Made by a program: the position numbers and the translations under genes. A stretch of DNA of 64,000 nt from Winogradskyella sp. (GTDB lineage: Bacteria; Bacteroidota; Bacteroidia; Flavobacteriales; Flavobacteriaceae), in assembly GCA_002722255.1 (NCBI GenBank), contig PBLD01000010.1:200304-264303 (forward strand). Reading direction: 5' to 3'. Shown in pieces: positions 1 to 8,357 of the stretch. The notes beneath the pieces were generated by a model. It was not told the origin of the DNA. It saw only the letters and a list, made by a program, of their open reading frames with translations, and made no database searches. Numbering within the stretch: position 1 is the first letter of the stretch; each line of letters starts with the position of its first letter.

Positions 1-2
1 AG

Positions 3-170
3 TTTCATGCGTTTAATACGCAACCTGTTATTGGTTTAAGAGAAGGGAGTTGGATAGAAGTGAATGGAGAAAACGTAACTTTAAAAGGTAATTTAGAAGC
101 CAGAATTTTTGAGTACGGCAAGGCGCCTTACGAAATACCAACCAACTCTGATTTAAAATTTTTAATGTAG
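3..170 (+). CDS. Peptidase E (PepE, S51 family), C-terminal fragment
   Basis: This is the last 55 codons of a gene that enters from the left edge, in frame from position 3 to a TAG at 168-170. The visible tail reads VIGLREGSWIEV, then an NG turn, then ARIFEYGKAPYE. It resembles the C-terminal strand region of aspartyl dipeptidase / peptidase E (class I glutamine-amidotransferase fold, Ser nucleophile). The catalytic Ser and His lie outside the window, so the call rests on the tail alone. It converges on the minus-strand acetyltransferase that ends 2 bases later. Confidence 0.6.
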   Translation, partial: FHAFNTQPVIGLREGSWIEVNGENVTLKGNLEARIFEYGKAPYEIPTNSDLKFLM

Positions 171-171
171 G

Positions 172-597
172 TTATATTTTTTTTAGAAAGTGGTAGCCCA
201 AAATTTTGAAGCCTTCATTATAGTAGAATTTATGAGAAGGGTGATTTTGAACATAGGTGTTTAGCTCTAGAGATTCATAGCCTTTTGCTTTGCAATACTC
301 TTGAATCCAATTCATAAATGATTTGCCCAATCCTTTATTTCTGTGTTGAGGTTTTATGTAAACATGGTCTATTTCTACAGATTTGCCCGAATAATGCCTT
401 GTACAATACCATAAACCAGTAATACCTACTATTTCATTCTTCAGAGTTATGATAGCACATTCATAATTTTGATTTTTTATTTCGTTAAATCGAGACGATA
501 AAACGGATGCTTCTATTTTACCTTCGTTTAGTTCAAAAACTAATGGTACTATAGACTCTAGCTGAGAGTTAGGTAGAATTTTAAAATCGTAGTTCAT
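172..597 (-). CDS. GNAT family N-acetyltransferase
   Basis: The protein is about 141 aa with a single Gcn5-related acetyltransferase domain that would use acetyl-CoA to acetylate an amine. Visible family features are the acceptor-side strands (AIITL, EIVGITGLWY), the core VEIDHVYIKPQHRNKGLGK with the Q/RxxGxG/A acetyl-CoA pyrophosphate loop, and the ending LELNTYVQNHPSHKFYYNEGF, where N and the FY pair are typical. The frame stays open upstream to 651, but that extension (MCSFKFLKTLILQ) is not GNAT-like, so I place the start at the ATG at 595-597. The substrate cannot be predicted. The gene is transcribed divergently from the M48 protease. Confidence 0.82.
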   Translation of the reverse strand: MNYDFKILPNSQLESIVPLVFELNEGKIEASVLSSRFNEIKNQNYECAIITLKNEIVGITGLWYCTRHYSGKSVEIDHVYIKPQHRNKGLGKSFMNWIQEYCKAKGYESLELNTYVQNHPSHKFYYNEGFKILGYHFLKKI

Positions 598-713
598 TTT
601 AATAGTTAAAGGCTGTAAAATTAATGTTTTTAGAAATTTGAAACTACACAAGATGACTTTTCAATAAATTATGTGTCAAACTTTTGTAAATTTATCATAC
701 TAAGACAATCAAT

Positions 714-1481
714 ATGAGAAGAGGTAATTTTAAAGTTAGAATTTTTATATTCATAGCAATAGCAGCATTTGCCTACCTAAGAAAGTGTAGTCAAGAAGAA
801 ATTAATCCATACACAGGAAAAAAACAAGCTATTTCATTGTCTCCACAAGAAGAGATTGCTATTGGTTTACAAAGTGCGCCTGGTATGGCCCAGCAGCATG
901 GTGGGTTGCATCCAAATAACCAATATCAAGCGCTGGTTGATAATGTTGGTAACAAACTTGTAAATAATAGTGTTGCAAAAGATACACCATATCAGTACGA
1001 GTTTCATTTACTGGCAGATGAAAATACAATAAACGCATTTGCGTTACCAGGTGGTCAAATTTTTATTACCTATGCTTTATTTTCAAAATTAGAAAACCAA
1101 GATCAGCTGGCAGGAGTTTTAGGTCATGAAATAGGTCATGTATTAGGAAAACATTCAAACGAAAGAATTACAAATTCTAAATATTGGCAGACTTTAATTA
1201 TGGGCAGTTCTGTTATTGATGCTGGTGGTATTGCGCAACAATATGGGCAAGGCCAACTCTTAAAAAATGGAAGAGGAGATGAGTTAGAGAGTGATGAGTT
1301 AGGAGTGAAATTTATGATGGATTCAGGCTACAATCCTGAAGAGATGATAGGAGTAATGGAAATACTTAAAGCTGCGGCTGGTCCTAATCGTGTTCCAGAA
1401 TTTCAAAGTACACATCCCGATCCAGAAAATCGAATTGAAAAAATTAGAGAAGCTATAAGAAAATATAAAAAAGCGTCTTAA
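714..1481 (+). CDS. M48 family zinc metalloprotease
   Basis: The protein is 255 aa. An N-terminal hydrophobic segment (about residues 8-22, followed by RKCSQEE) suggests export or a membrane anchor; the Cys could be lipidated but the lipobox is poor. The zinc motif HEIGH (His138, Glu139, His142) lies in GHEIGHVLGKHS, and a downstream third-ligand Glu is in DELESDELG (about residue 190). A strand FALPGGQIFI precedes the motif, as in M48 peptidases such as BepA/YfgC and Oma1. The length fits the short single-domain periplasmic form. The likely role is quality control of envelope proteins. A strong hairpin terminator overlaps its 3' end. Confidence 0.9.
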   Translation: MRRGNFKVRIFIFIAIAAFAYLRKCSQEEINPYTGKKQAISLSPQEEIAIGLQSAPGMAQQHGGLHPNNQYQALVDNVGNKLVNNSVAKDTPYQYEFHLLADENTINAFALPGGQIFITYALFSKLENQDQLAGVLGHEIGHVLGKHSNERITNSKYWQTLIMGSSVIDAGGIAQQYGQGQLLKNGRGDELESDELGVKFMMDSGYNPEEMIGVMEILKAAAGPNRVPEFQSTHPDPENRIEKIREAIRKYKKAS

Positions 1482-1497
1482 CATGTAAGACGCTTTT
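1468..1497 (+). terminator. Rho-independent terminator after the M48 protease gene
   Basis: The stem GCGTCTTA pairs with TAAGACGC (8 bp) around a 5-base loop, flanked by A5 on the left and T5 on the right. The stop codon TAA lies inside the left arm. The A/T flanks make it usable from both strands, which suits the convergent ankyrin gene. Confidence 0.8.
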
Positions 1498-1524
1498 TCA
1501 ATTAACTAACTCAAATAATTGTCT

Positions 1525-1920
1525 TTAATTAGACACTTTCTTTTTAAAGCGTTTCAAAAACTGTGCCGCTTCCTTAGCTTTAGATTGTTCTGCATGGTTT
1601 AATGCAGTGTAACCTAAGTCGCAAGATTTGTGCACATCAGCTCCAGCTTTTAATAATATTTTAATTAATTCTACACGATTATATTTTGCTGCGTAGTGAA
1701 TAGGGCTCATACCATTAGATTTGGCATTAACATCAGCACCTTGTTCTATTAAGGATTTTGCAAGCTCCACGTCTCCTGTGGCTACTGCTTTGCAAAGTGG
1801 ACTTACTTCAAAAGTTTTTACAGTTACTTCACTTGTTGAAGTTAAAAGATCGTTTGATGCATTTAAATTTGTGATTGAAAAGCCCAATGCTAAGGCTAAA
1901 ACTACTGCTGTTTTTTTCAT
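1525..1920 (-). CDS. Secreted ankyrin-repeat protein
   Basis: The protein is 131 aa. It starts with a classical signal peptide (MKKTAVVLALALGFSITNLNA, cleavage around residue 21), so it is probably periplasmic. About two and a half ankyrin repeats follow: CKAVATGDVELAKSLIEQGADVNAK, MSPIHYAAKYNRVELIKILLKAGADVHK and a final YTALNHAEQSKAKEAAQFL. Ankyrin repeats bind proteins; no catalytic domain is present and the partner is unknown. It stands alone, converging on the M48 gene. Confidence 0.85.
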   Translation of the reverse strand: MKKTAVVLALALGFSITNLNASNDLLTSTSEVTVKTFEVSPLCKAVATGDVELAKSLIEQGADVNAKSNGMSPIHYAAKYNRVELIKILLKAGADVHKSCDLGYTALNHAEQSKAKEAAQFLKRFKKKVSN

Positions 1921-2110
1921 GATGAAAGATTTAAAAATTAATTGATTTGTTTTTTGATTATACTAAAGAGACGACATTAATTCTATAATGTTACACTTTG
2001 AAATTTTAAATAACATACATTTAACGTTTTGAAAACAAATCTGTTAAGGCTTTCATAAAATCACGTATCTATATAACAATCAGTATGATATAGCTTTAAA
2101 ATTAAATAAC

Positions 2111-2128
2111 ATTCAAAATTTTTTGAAT
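2111..2128. promoter_or_regulatory. Perfect palindrome upstream of gpmI
   Basis: ATTCAAAA and TTTTGAAT form an 18-base perfect inverted repeat with a TT centre. It ends 27 bases before the gpmI -7 element, so it could be an operator or simply an AT-rich palindrome. The surrounding 1921-2182 stretch holds no gene that I can see. Confidence 0.35.
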
Positions 2129-2155
2129 ACAGAATTATAGTCGTATTCTATGCCT

Positions 2156-2163
2156 TATATTTG
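2156..2163 (+). promoter_or_regulatory. Bacteroidota-type -7 promoter element of gpmI
   Basis: TATATTTG matches the TAnnTTTG consensus exactly and lies 19 bases before the gpmI ATG. No convincing -33 TTG is seen at the expected spacing. Confidence 0.55.
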
Positions 2164-2182
2164 AAGTAATAAACAGAAAAAC

Positions 2183-3697
2183 ATGAATAAGAAGGTTATT
2201 TTAATGATACTAGATGGTTGGGGAAAATCACCAGACCCAAAAGTTTCAGCAATTGATAATGCAGAAACTCCATTTATAGATGAGTTGTACAATACATATG
2301 CTAATGCTAGTTTGCGAACAGACGGTTTACACGTAGGTTTGCCAGAAGGACAAATGGGTAATAGCGAGGTAGGACATATGAATCTTGGTGCTGGTAGAAT
2401 TGTGTATCAGGATTTAGTTAAAATTAACCTTGCTGTAGAAAATAAAACCCTTCAAGAAGAGCAAGTACTAAAAGATGCTTTTAATTATGCTAAGGCTAAT
2501 GGAAAAGATGTACACTTATTAGGTTTGGTGAGTGATGGTGGAGTACACTCTCATATAAATCATGTATACGGACTTTTAGATGCCGCAAAAGCGAATGATT
2601 TACAAAATGTTTATGTTCATGCTTTTACAGACGGTAGAGATGTAGATCCTAAATCTGGTTATGGTTTTATTTCAGAGTTAGAAGAATATTTAGCTAAAAC
2701 TACAGGCAAGCTAGCAACCGTTACAGGACGCTATTATGCCATGGACAGAGATAAACGCTGGGAGCGTGTTAAGTTAGCCTATGATGCTGTTGTGCACGGT
2801 GAAGGAAAACAGACTACTAATGTTTTAAAAGATATACAGCAAAGCTATGAAGAAGATGTTACAGACGAATTTATTAAACCACTGGTAGTTAATGAAAATG
2901 GCGAGCCAATAGCAACTATAAAGGAAGGTGATGTTGTTTTGTTTTTCAATTTTAGGACAGATCGTGGGCGTCAATTAACACAAGCATTATCTCAAGAAGA
3001 TTTTCATGAGTACAACATGCACAAATTGAATTTGCATTATGCTACCATGACTAATTATGATGATAATTTTAAAGGTATCAACGTAATTTTTAATAAAGAT
3101 AATTTATCTGAAACTCTAGGAGAAGTACTAGAAAAACATGGAAAAAAGCAAATTAGAATAGCAGAGACAGAAAAGTATCCTCATGTTACTTTTTTCTTTT
3201 CTGGAGGAAGAGAAGAGCCTTTTGAAGGAGAAACAAGAATTCTTAGAAATTCACCAAAAGTTGCTACTTACGATTTAAAGCCCGAAATGAGTGCTTATGA
3301 ATTAAGAGATGCTCTTATACCAGAACTCAATAAAGGTGAGACAGATTTTGTCTGTCTTAATTTCGCAAATGGCGATATGGTTGGTCATACTGGTGTTATG
3401 GAAGCTGCAATAAAAGCTTGTGAAGCTGTAGACGAATGTGTAAAGGATGTTGTAACATCAGCTTTAGAAAATGATTACACTACTATTTTAATTGCAGATC
3501 ATGGTAATTGTGAAACCATGATAAATCCTGATGGAACACCAAATACAGCACATACAACTAATCCTGTACCTATAATCTTAATTGATAAAGACCTAAAAGA
3601 AATAAAAGACGGTATACTTGGCGATATTGCGCCTACTATTTTAAAGTTGATTGGTGTAGAGCAGCCTGATGCTATGACACAACATAGCCTTGTATAA
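2183..3697 (+). CDS. gpmI: 2,3-bisphosphoglycerate-independent phosphoglycerate mutase
   Basis: The protein is 504 aa, within the normal length for the cofactor-independent, two-Mn enzyme that interconverts 3- and 2-phosphoglycerate in glycolysis. The N terminus VILMILDGWG carries the first metal-binding Asp. The catalytic Ser sits in GQMGNSEVGHMNLGAGR. The phosphotransferase-domain motifs DGRDVDP, GRYYAMDRDKRWERV and FFNFRTDRGRQL (phosphate-binding Arg) are intact, as are the C-terminal NFANGDMVGHTG and ADHGNCE metal motifs. A clear promoter element precedes the gene. The HAD phosphatase downstream has its own promoter, so gpmI is probably monocistronic. Confidence 0.97.
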   Translation: MNKKVILMILDGWGKSPDPKVSAIDNAETPFIDELYNTYANASLRTDGLHVGLPEGQMGNSEVGHMNLGAGRIVYQDLVKINLAVENKTLQEEQVLKDAFNYAKANGKDVHLLGLVSDGGVHSHINHVYGLLDAAKANDLQNVYVHAFTDGRDVDPKSGYGFISELEEYLAKTTGKLATVTGRYYAMDRDKRWERVKLAYDAVVHGEGKQTTNVLKDIQQSYEEDVTDEFIKPLVVNENGEPIATIKEGDVVLFFNFRTDRGRQLTQALSQEDFHEYNMHKLNLHYATMTNYDDNFKGINVIFNKDNLSETLGEVLEKHGKKQIRIAETEKYPHVTFFFSGGREEPFEGETRILRNSPKVATYDLKPEMSAYELRDALIPELNKGETDFVCLNFANGDMVGHTGVMEAAIKACEAVDECVKDVVTSALENDYTTILIADHGNCETMINPDGTPNTAHTTNPVPIILIDKDLKEIKDGILGDIAPTILKLIGVEQPDAMTQHSLV

Positions 3698-3719
3698 ATG
3701 ACTCATTGTTTTAACTTTG
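3690..3719 (+). promoter_or_regulatory. Full -33/-7 promoter of the HAD phosphatase gene
   Basis: TTG at 3690-3692 is followed after 19 bases by TAACTTTG at 3712-3719, which is the Bacteroidota vegetative promoter layout. It overlaps the last codons of gpmI. It favours the ATG at 3740 over the upstream TTG at 3728 as the start of the next gene. Confidence 0.65.
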
Positions 3720-3739
3720 TCGCCTAATTGATTGATTGC

Positions 3740-4150
3740 ATGAATTTTCAGGATAGATTAATAATAGCAGTAGATTTTGATGGAACTATAGTAGAAGATG
3801 CGTACCCCAAAATAGGGAAAACGAGAATCTTTGCTTTTGAGACCTTAAAACGTCTTCAACAAGATGGTCATAGACTTATCTTATGGACTTATAGAAATGG
3901 TGCCAAATTGCAAGAAGCTGTAGATTTTTGTAAAGAAAATGGTATAGAATTCTATGCTGTTAATGCAAGTTTCCCAGAAGAAAAATACGATTACAGCCGT
4001 AGCCGAAAAATTCATGCAGACTTATTTATAGACGACAGAAATATCGGAGGCATACTTGGTTGGGGCGAAATTTATCAAATGATAACCAATGAAGAGCCAA
4101 ATATTAAGCAATCCAAAAGAAAAGGTGGCCTTTTTGGTTGGTTTAAATAA
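3740..4150 (+). CDS. Small HAD-superfamily phosphatase (BT0820-like)
   Basis: The protein is 136 aa from the ATG at 3740. Motif I is DFDGT (Asp12 nucleophile, Asp14 acid/base); motif II is the Thr in LILWTYRNG; motif IV is LFIDDRNIGG. The cap is minimal, as in the compact Bacteroidota HAD proteins typified by BT0820. The enzyme probably hydrolyses a small phosphorylated metabolite, but the substrate is unknown. A basic tail (KQSKRKGGLFGWFK) closes the protein. Upstream in-frame codons from a TTG at 3728 (MIDC) are unlikely to be translated because the promoter lies immediately before. Confidence 0.8.
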   Translation: MNFQDRLIIAVDFDGTIVEDAYPKIGKTRIFAFETLKRLQQDGHRLILWTYRNGAKLQEAVDFCKENGIEFYAVNASFPEEKYDYSRSRKIHADLFIDDRNIGGILGWGEIYQMITNEEPNIKQSKRKGGLFGWFK

Positions 4151-4159
4151 GCAGTTGGT

Positions 4160-5425
4160 TTAAGTTAATTCAAAATAAGCTCTGTCAATTTCCTCTCTAT
4201 GGTCTGGGTGGGCAATATCTACAAGTGCCTTTACACGTTGCTTTATTGTTTTTCCAAATAAATTAGCAATACCGTATTCTGTAACCACATAGTGTACGTG
4301 GGCTCTTGTTGTAACAACACCAGCACCTGGTTTTAAAGCAGGTACAATTCTGCTAATACCTTTTCGGGTAACAGAAGGTAAGGCGATAATAGCCTTTCCG
4401 CCTTTACTTAAAGATGCACCTCTGATAAAATCCATTTGTCCACCAACACCAGAGTACATTTTAGAGCCAATAGAGTCAGCACAGACTTGGCCAGTTACAT
4501 CTACCTCAATAGCAGAATTTATTGCCACCATTTTAGGATTTTGTTTTATGTACGATGTGTTATTAGTGTAATTAGAAGCTCTCATTTCTACAAAAGGATT
4601 GTCATCTACATAATCATATAAGCGCTTAGATCCCATTAAGAATGTAGTTAAAGCACGTCCTCTGTTTATTTTTTTATAATTACCATTTATAACATCACTT
4701 AAAATTAAGTCTATAACGCCATCAGAAAACATCTCGGTATGCAAACCTAAATCTTTGTGGTTAGTTAATCTAGACAATACAGCGTTAGGTATGTTGCCTA
4801 TTCCCATTTGTAGCGTACTTCTATCTTCAATTAGGCTTGCAACATAATCTCCTATTTTGCTTTCAATCTCTGATGGTTCAGAAGCGAGCATTGTAGGGAT
4901 CTCATCATCAGCCTCTACAAAATAATCTATTTCAGAATAATGTATAATTCCTGCTCCATGCGTACGTGGCATATTTTTATTAACCTGAGCAATAACAGTA
5001 GTGGCATTATCTATTGCAGCCAATGTAGCCTCAACAGATACACCTAACGATAAGTAACCATGTTTGTCTGGTTCAGAAACATGAATTAAAACAACATCTA
5101 AATCTAGAATGTTTTGGTGAAATAAGGTAGGTAACTCACTTAGAAAAACCGGTGTATAAGAGCCATTTCCAGCATGTAATGTGTGTCTCACATTTTTACC
5201 AATAAAAAAGGAATTAACATGAAAGCTATCCTTTAGCTCTGGATTAGCATATGGTGCTTCACCTTCTATATGTAAATGACAAACTTCAACATTTCTAAGC
5301 TCTTCGTGCCTAGCCGACATGGCGTTTATTAATTGTTGAGGAGCCGCTGCTGCTGCTTGTATATATACTCTATCGTTAGATTTAATGACTTTTACCGCTT
5401 CTTCGGCACTTACTGTTTTAAACAT
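4160..5425 (-). CDS. Acetyl-CoA hydrolase/transferase family protein (class I CoA-transferase)
   Basis: The protein is 421 aa, the size of butyryl/4-hydroxybutyrate/propionyl CoA:acetate CoA-transferases. The catalytic Glu that forms the glutamyl-CoA thioester is Glu231 in LHTEMFSDG. The oxyanion and CoA-binding Gly motifs LQMGIGNIPNAV and SKMYSGVGGQMDFIRGA are intact, and the C-terminal VVTEYGIANLFGKT is typical. It would exchange CoA between acyl-CoA and acetate or, less likely, hydrolyse acetyl-CoA; the acyl preference cannot be read from sequence. It is divergent from map, with its own -7 element. Confidence 0.88.
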   Translation of the reverse strand: MFKTVSAEEAVKVIKSNDRVYIQAAAAAPQQLINAMSARHEELRNVEVCHLHIEGEAPYANPELKDSFHVNSFFIGKNVRHTLHAGNGSYTPVFLSELPTLFHQNILDLDVVLIHVSEPDKHGYLSLGVSVEATLAAIDNATTVIAQVNKNMPRTHGAGIIHYSEIDYFVEADDEIPTMLASEPSEIESKIGDYVASLIEDRSTLQMGIGNIPNAVLSRLTNHKDLGLHTEMFSDGVIDLILSDVINGNYKKINRGRALTTFLMGSKRLYDYVDDNPFVEMRASNYTNNTSYIKQNPKMVAINSAIEVDVTGQVCADSIGSKMYSGVGGQMDFIRGASLSKGGKAIIALPSVTRKGISRIVPALKPGAGVVTTRAHVHYVVTEYGIANLFGKTIKQRVKALVDIAHPDHREEIDRAYFELT

Positions 5426-5443
5426 TTGCTAAAATTTAGATTA

Positions 5444-5451
5444 CAAACTTA
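5444..5451 (-). promoter_or_regulatory. -7 element for the CoA-transferase gene
   Basis: On the minus strand the sequence reads TAAGTTTG, an exact TAnnTTTG match, 18 bases before the start codon at 5425. Confidence 0.5.
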
Positions 5452-5521
5452 CTGCTCAAAAGATAGAAAAAAACTGTTTTTTATCATGTTTTTCTAAAAT
5501 TATTTAATAGTTATAAATGCC

Positions 5522-5529
5522 TATCTTTG
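5522..5529 (+). promoter_or_regulatory. -7 promoter element of the map operon
   Basis: TATCTTTG matches TAnnTTTG and lies 18 bases before the ATG at 5548. The open frame could start at a TTG inside this element, but a codon inside the promoter cannot be the start. Confidence 0.6.
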
Positions 5530-5547
5530 CAGCTCAATTTAGGAAAC

Positions 5548-6366
5548 ATGATTATAGTAAAAACCAGAGAAGAAATTGAGTTAATGAGACAAAGCGCACT
5601 TATTGTTTCTAAAACATTAGGTATGCTTGCAAAAGAGATTAAAGAAGGTGTAACCACCAATCATTTAGATACTATTGCAGAAGAATTTATAAGAGACCAT
5701 GGTGCATTGCCAGGTTTTAAGGGTTTATACGATTGTCCTTCTACATTATTATGTAGTGTTAATGAAGCGGTAGTACATGGATTGCCAACAGATATCCCAT
5801 TAAAAGATGGAGACATTGTATCTGTAGATTGTGGGGCGCTTATGAATGGTTTTTATGGAGATCATGCCTATACTTTTGAAATAGGAAATGTTGCTGAAGA
5901 CACTAAGAAATTAATTAAAACCACTAAAGAGTCTTTATACCTAGGTATAGAACAGCTTAGAGTAGGAAATAGAGTAGGAGATGTTGGTTTTGCAATACAA
6001 CAATATTGCGAGGCTCAAGGATATGGTGTTGTTAGAGAGTTGGTTGGTCATGGTTTAGGACGAAAAATGCATGAAGATCCAGAAATGCCAAACTATGGAA
6101 GACGTGGCAGAGGTAAAAAGTTTATAGAAGGTATGGTTGTTGCTATAGAGCCAATGATTAATATGGGAACGCACAGAGTAAAACAACTTAAAGATGGTTG
6201 GACAATCGTTACCCAAGATGGAAAGCCTAGTGTGCATTTTGAGCACGATATTGCTATTGTAGATGGTAGGCCAGAGATACTTTCAACTTTTGCTTATGTG
6301 CACGAGGCTTTAGGTATAACATCAGACGAAGAAGATAAATTTAGACAAAAAGCACTAGTATTATAA
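5548..6366 (+). CDS. map: Type I methionine aminopeptidase
   Basis: The enzyme removes the initiator Met from nascent cytosolic proteins. From the ATG at 5548 it is 272 aa, slightly longer than E. coli MAP. The five dinuclear-metal ligands are visible: Asp in VSVDCGALMNG, Asp in FYGDHAYTF, His in ELVGHGLGRKMHEDP, Glu in AIEPMINMG and Glu in VHFEHDIAI. It leads an apparent operon with genes at 6373, 7159 and 7933, spaced 6 bases apart each time. A longer start at 5527 (TTG) is rejected because it lies in the promoter. Confidence 0.96.
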   Translation: MIIVKTREEIELMRQSALIVSKTLGMLAKEIKEGVTTNHLDTIAEEFIRDHGALPGFKGLYDCPSTLLCSVNEAVVHGLPTDIPLKDGDIVSVDCGALMNGFYGDHAYTFEIGNVAEDTKKLIKTTKESLYLGIEQLRVGNRVGDVGFAIQQYCEAQGYGVVRELVGHGLGRKMHEDPEMPNYGRRGRGKKFIEGMVVAIEPMINMGTHRVKQLKDGWTIVTQDGKPSVHFEHDIAIVDGRPEILSTFAYVHEALGITSDEEDKFRQKALVL

Positions 6367-6372
6367 TAGTTA

Positions 6373-7152
6373 ATGAACATTGAACAATTAGAATCTGAAT
6401 TAACTCCGCTTAGAACAGCGTTAAATAATCACAAATTATACAAAGCTTTAGACTCCATTGAAGATGTTAAAGTATTTATGGAGCAGCATGTGTTTGCGGT
6501 GTGGGATTTTATGTCTTTGTTAAAAGCACTCCAAAATAGTTTAACAAACACATCGGTTCCGTGGATACCTGTGAGTAATTCTGCGACCTCTCGTTTTATA
6601 AACGAAATTGTCCTAGGCGAAGAGAGTGATGTTAATGAACTAGGTGAGCCTAAAAGTCATTATGAGATGTATATTGATGCGATGCATCAAATAGGTTCTA
6701 GCACGTTACAGATTGAAAGTTTTCTTAATGAAATAAAGCAAGGAAGGTCTATTGAAGAGGCTTCGGCTTTAGTAGGTTTAAATGAGGCTACATCTAAGTT
6801 TATTGAGTTTACTTTTAATGTTATAGACACTAAAGCAACTCACAAAATAGCTTCTGCTTTTACATTTGGAAGAGAAGATGTCATTCCTGATATGTTTTTT
6901 CAGATTATAAATCAGTCTAAAACTAGTGACAACACATACAGTAAGCTAACATATTATTTAAATAGACATATTGAGTTGGATGGCGATGAGCATGGTCCTT
7001 TATCTCTTAAAATGATTGAAGAGTTATGTGGAAATGATGCTAAAAAATGGGAGGAAATTTTAGAAATTTCAAAGTTAGCATTACAACATAGAATTTCTCT
7101 TTGGGATGGTATTTATAATTTAATATCTTCAAACAAAACAGTTGAAGTTTAA
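6373..7152 (+). CDS. DUF3050 domain protein (haem-oxygenase-like fold)
   Basis: The 259-aa all-alpha protein belongs to the DUF3050 family, recognised from the start (LRTALNNHKLYKAL), the block FMEQHVFAVWDFMSLLKALQ and the later SHYEMYIDAM. The family is predicted to have a haem-oxygenase/TenA-like helical fold; a His in the HVFAVWDFM region is conserved. Its reaction is not known to me. Cotranscription with map and a methyltransferase does not suggest a clear role. Confidence 0.75.
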   Translation: MNIEQLESELTPLRTALNNHKLYKALDSIEDVKVFMEQHVFAVWDFMSLLKALQNSLTNTSVPWIPVSNSATSRFINEIVLGEESDVNELGEPKSHYEMYIDAMHQIGSSTLQIESFLNEIKQGRSIEEASALVGLNEATSKFIEFTFNVIDTKATHKIASAFTFGREDVIPDMFFQIINQSKTSDNTYSKLTYYLNRHIELDGDEHGPLSLKMIEELCGNDAKKWEEILEISKLALQHRISLWDGIYNLISSNKTVEV

Positions 7153-7158
7153 TTACTT

Positions 7159-7926
7159 TTGAAACGACTTTTTAAATTCATATTAAACTTAGTACCAAGA
7201 CCTATATTGATTAGGTTAAGCTACATCGTAAGACCAATTTTAGCCTTTTTTTTAAAGGGAAATAAATACACGGATCCTATAGATGGTAAAAGTTTTAGAT
7301 CTTTTTTAGCGTATGGTTATGTAAAACAACGCGAAAATATTTTATCACCATCAACACTTTCATTAGAAAGACATCGTCTGTTATGGCTATATCTTAAAAA
7401 TGAAACCGATTTTTTTTCAAACAATTTTAAAGTGCTTCATTTTGCACCAGAGCAGTGTTTTTTAAAACGGTTTAGGAAACTAAAGAATATAGATTACACT
7501 ACTACAGATTTGTTATCTCCTATTGCAGATGTAAAGGCAGATATTTGTAATCTTCCTTTTGAAGATAACTGTTACGACGTTATTTTTTGTAATCATGTGT
7601 TAGAGCATATACCAGACGACACTAAGGCTATGCAAGAGCTATATCGTGTTATGAAACCTGGAGGATTTGGAATATTTCAAATACCACAAGATTTAAACAG
7701 AGAAGCTACTTTTGAGGACAATACAATAACAGATAAGGCTGAGCGCGCTAAAATTTTTGGGCAATATGACCATGTTAGAATTTATGGTAGAGATTACTTT
7801 GATAAACTCAGAAGCATAGGTTTTGAAGTTGAAGAAGTAGATTATACAGCTACTTTATCAGATTCTGAGATTGATAAATTCCGTTTGGCCAAAGGGGAGG
7901 TAATTCCAGTTGTTTATAAAAAATAG
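7159..7926 (+). CDS. Class I SAM-dependent methyltransferase
   Basis: The 255-aa protein has a hydrophobic, basic N-terminal helix (MKRLFKFILNLVPRPILIRL), perhaps membrane-associated, followed by a Rossmann methyltransferase core. Motif I is altered to VLHFAPEQCF (normally GxGxG), a form seen in Methyltransf_11-type enzymes that act on surface polysaccharide or lipid precursors. The acidic-loop equivalent is YTTTDLLS, the core is LPFEDNCYDVIFCNHVLEHIPDD, and MQELYRVMKPGGFGIFQIP follows. No ATG is available; the start used is a TTG at 7159 that overlaps a TACTTTTG sequence, so the true start may be the in-frame TTG near codon 17. Confidence 0.82.
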   Translation: MKRLFKFILNLVPRPILIRLSYIVRPILAFFLKGNKYTDPIDGKSFRSFLAYGYVKQRENILSPSTLSLERHRLLWLYLKNETDFFSNNFKVLHFAPEQCFLKRFRKLKNIDYTTTDLLSPIADVKADICNLPFEDNCYDVIFCNHVLEHIPDDTKAMQELYRVMKPGGFGIFQIPQDLNREATFEDNTITDKAERAKIFGQYDHVRIYGRDYFDKLRSIGFEVEEVDYTATLSDSEIDKFRLAKGEVIPVVYKK

Positions 7927-7932
7927 ATTGAA

Positions 7933-8301
7933 ATGAGTCAACAGATATTTATAATTACAGGAGCATTATTCGGAATGTTAGCTATTATATTTGGTGCTTT
8001 TGGCGCTCATGCATTAAAGAAAATCTTATCTGAAGACCAACTTAAAAGTTTTGAAACAGGTGTAAAATATCAAATGTATCACGCTATCGTTATGTTAATA
8101 CTTGGTTTTAATCAAGAATTCTCTACATCAGTTATGTATTGGTGTTTTACTATTGGAATTGTTTTATTTTCTTTTAGTATTTATGGCTTAATTTTGAGTG
8201 ATGCTAAAGGGAAAAAACTAAAGTTTTTAGGTCCAATTACACCTATTGGCGGTTTACTTTTTGTTATTGGTTGGTTACTTATTTTATTACAAGCTATATA
8301 A
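7933..8301 (+). CDS. DUF423 family small membrane protein (YgdD-like)
   Basis: The 122-aa protein has four predicted transmembrane helices and the family signature GAFGAHALK near residue 25, followed by FETGVKYQMYHAIVML and the C-terminal GPITPIGGLLFVIGWLL. The function of DUF423/YgdD proteins is not established. It is the last gene of the map operon, 6 bases after the methyltransferase, and is followed by an imperfect hairpin. Confidence 0.88.
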   Translation: MSQQIFIITGALFGMLAIIFGAFGAHALKKILSEDQLKSFETGVKYQMYHAIVMLILGFNQEFSTSVMYWCFTIGIVLFSFSIYGLILSDAKGKKLKFLGPITPIGGLLFVIGWLLILLQAI

Positions 8302-8302
8302 A

Positions 8303-8334
8303 AAAAGGAAAGCCTTTAAATTGACTTCCCTTTT
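8303..8334. terminator. Imperfect bidirectional terminator between convergent genes
   Basis: AAAAGG-A-AAG pairs with CTT-C-CCTTTT with one A/C mismatch around a 12-base loop. The A-rich left side and T-rich right side could serve both the map operon and the convergent T9SS cargo gene. Confidence 0.4.
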
Positions 8335-8357
8335 AAGATTGATTAATAGCAAATCGT

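Noticed and set aside
3728..3739. TTG start for the HAD phosphatase
   Set aside because: The full promoter ends at 3719 and the ATG at 3740 gives a normal family N terminus.
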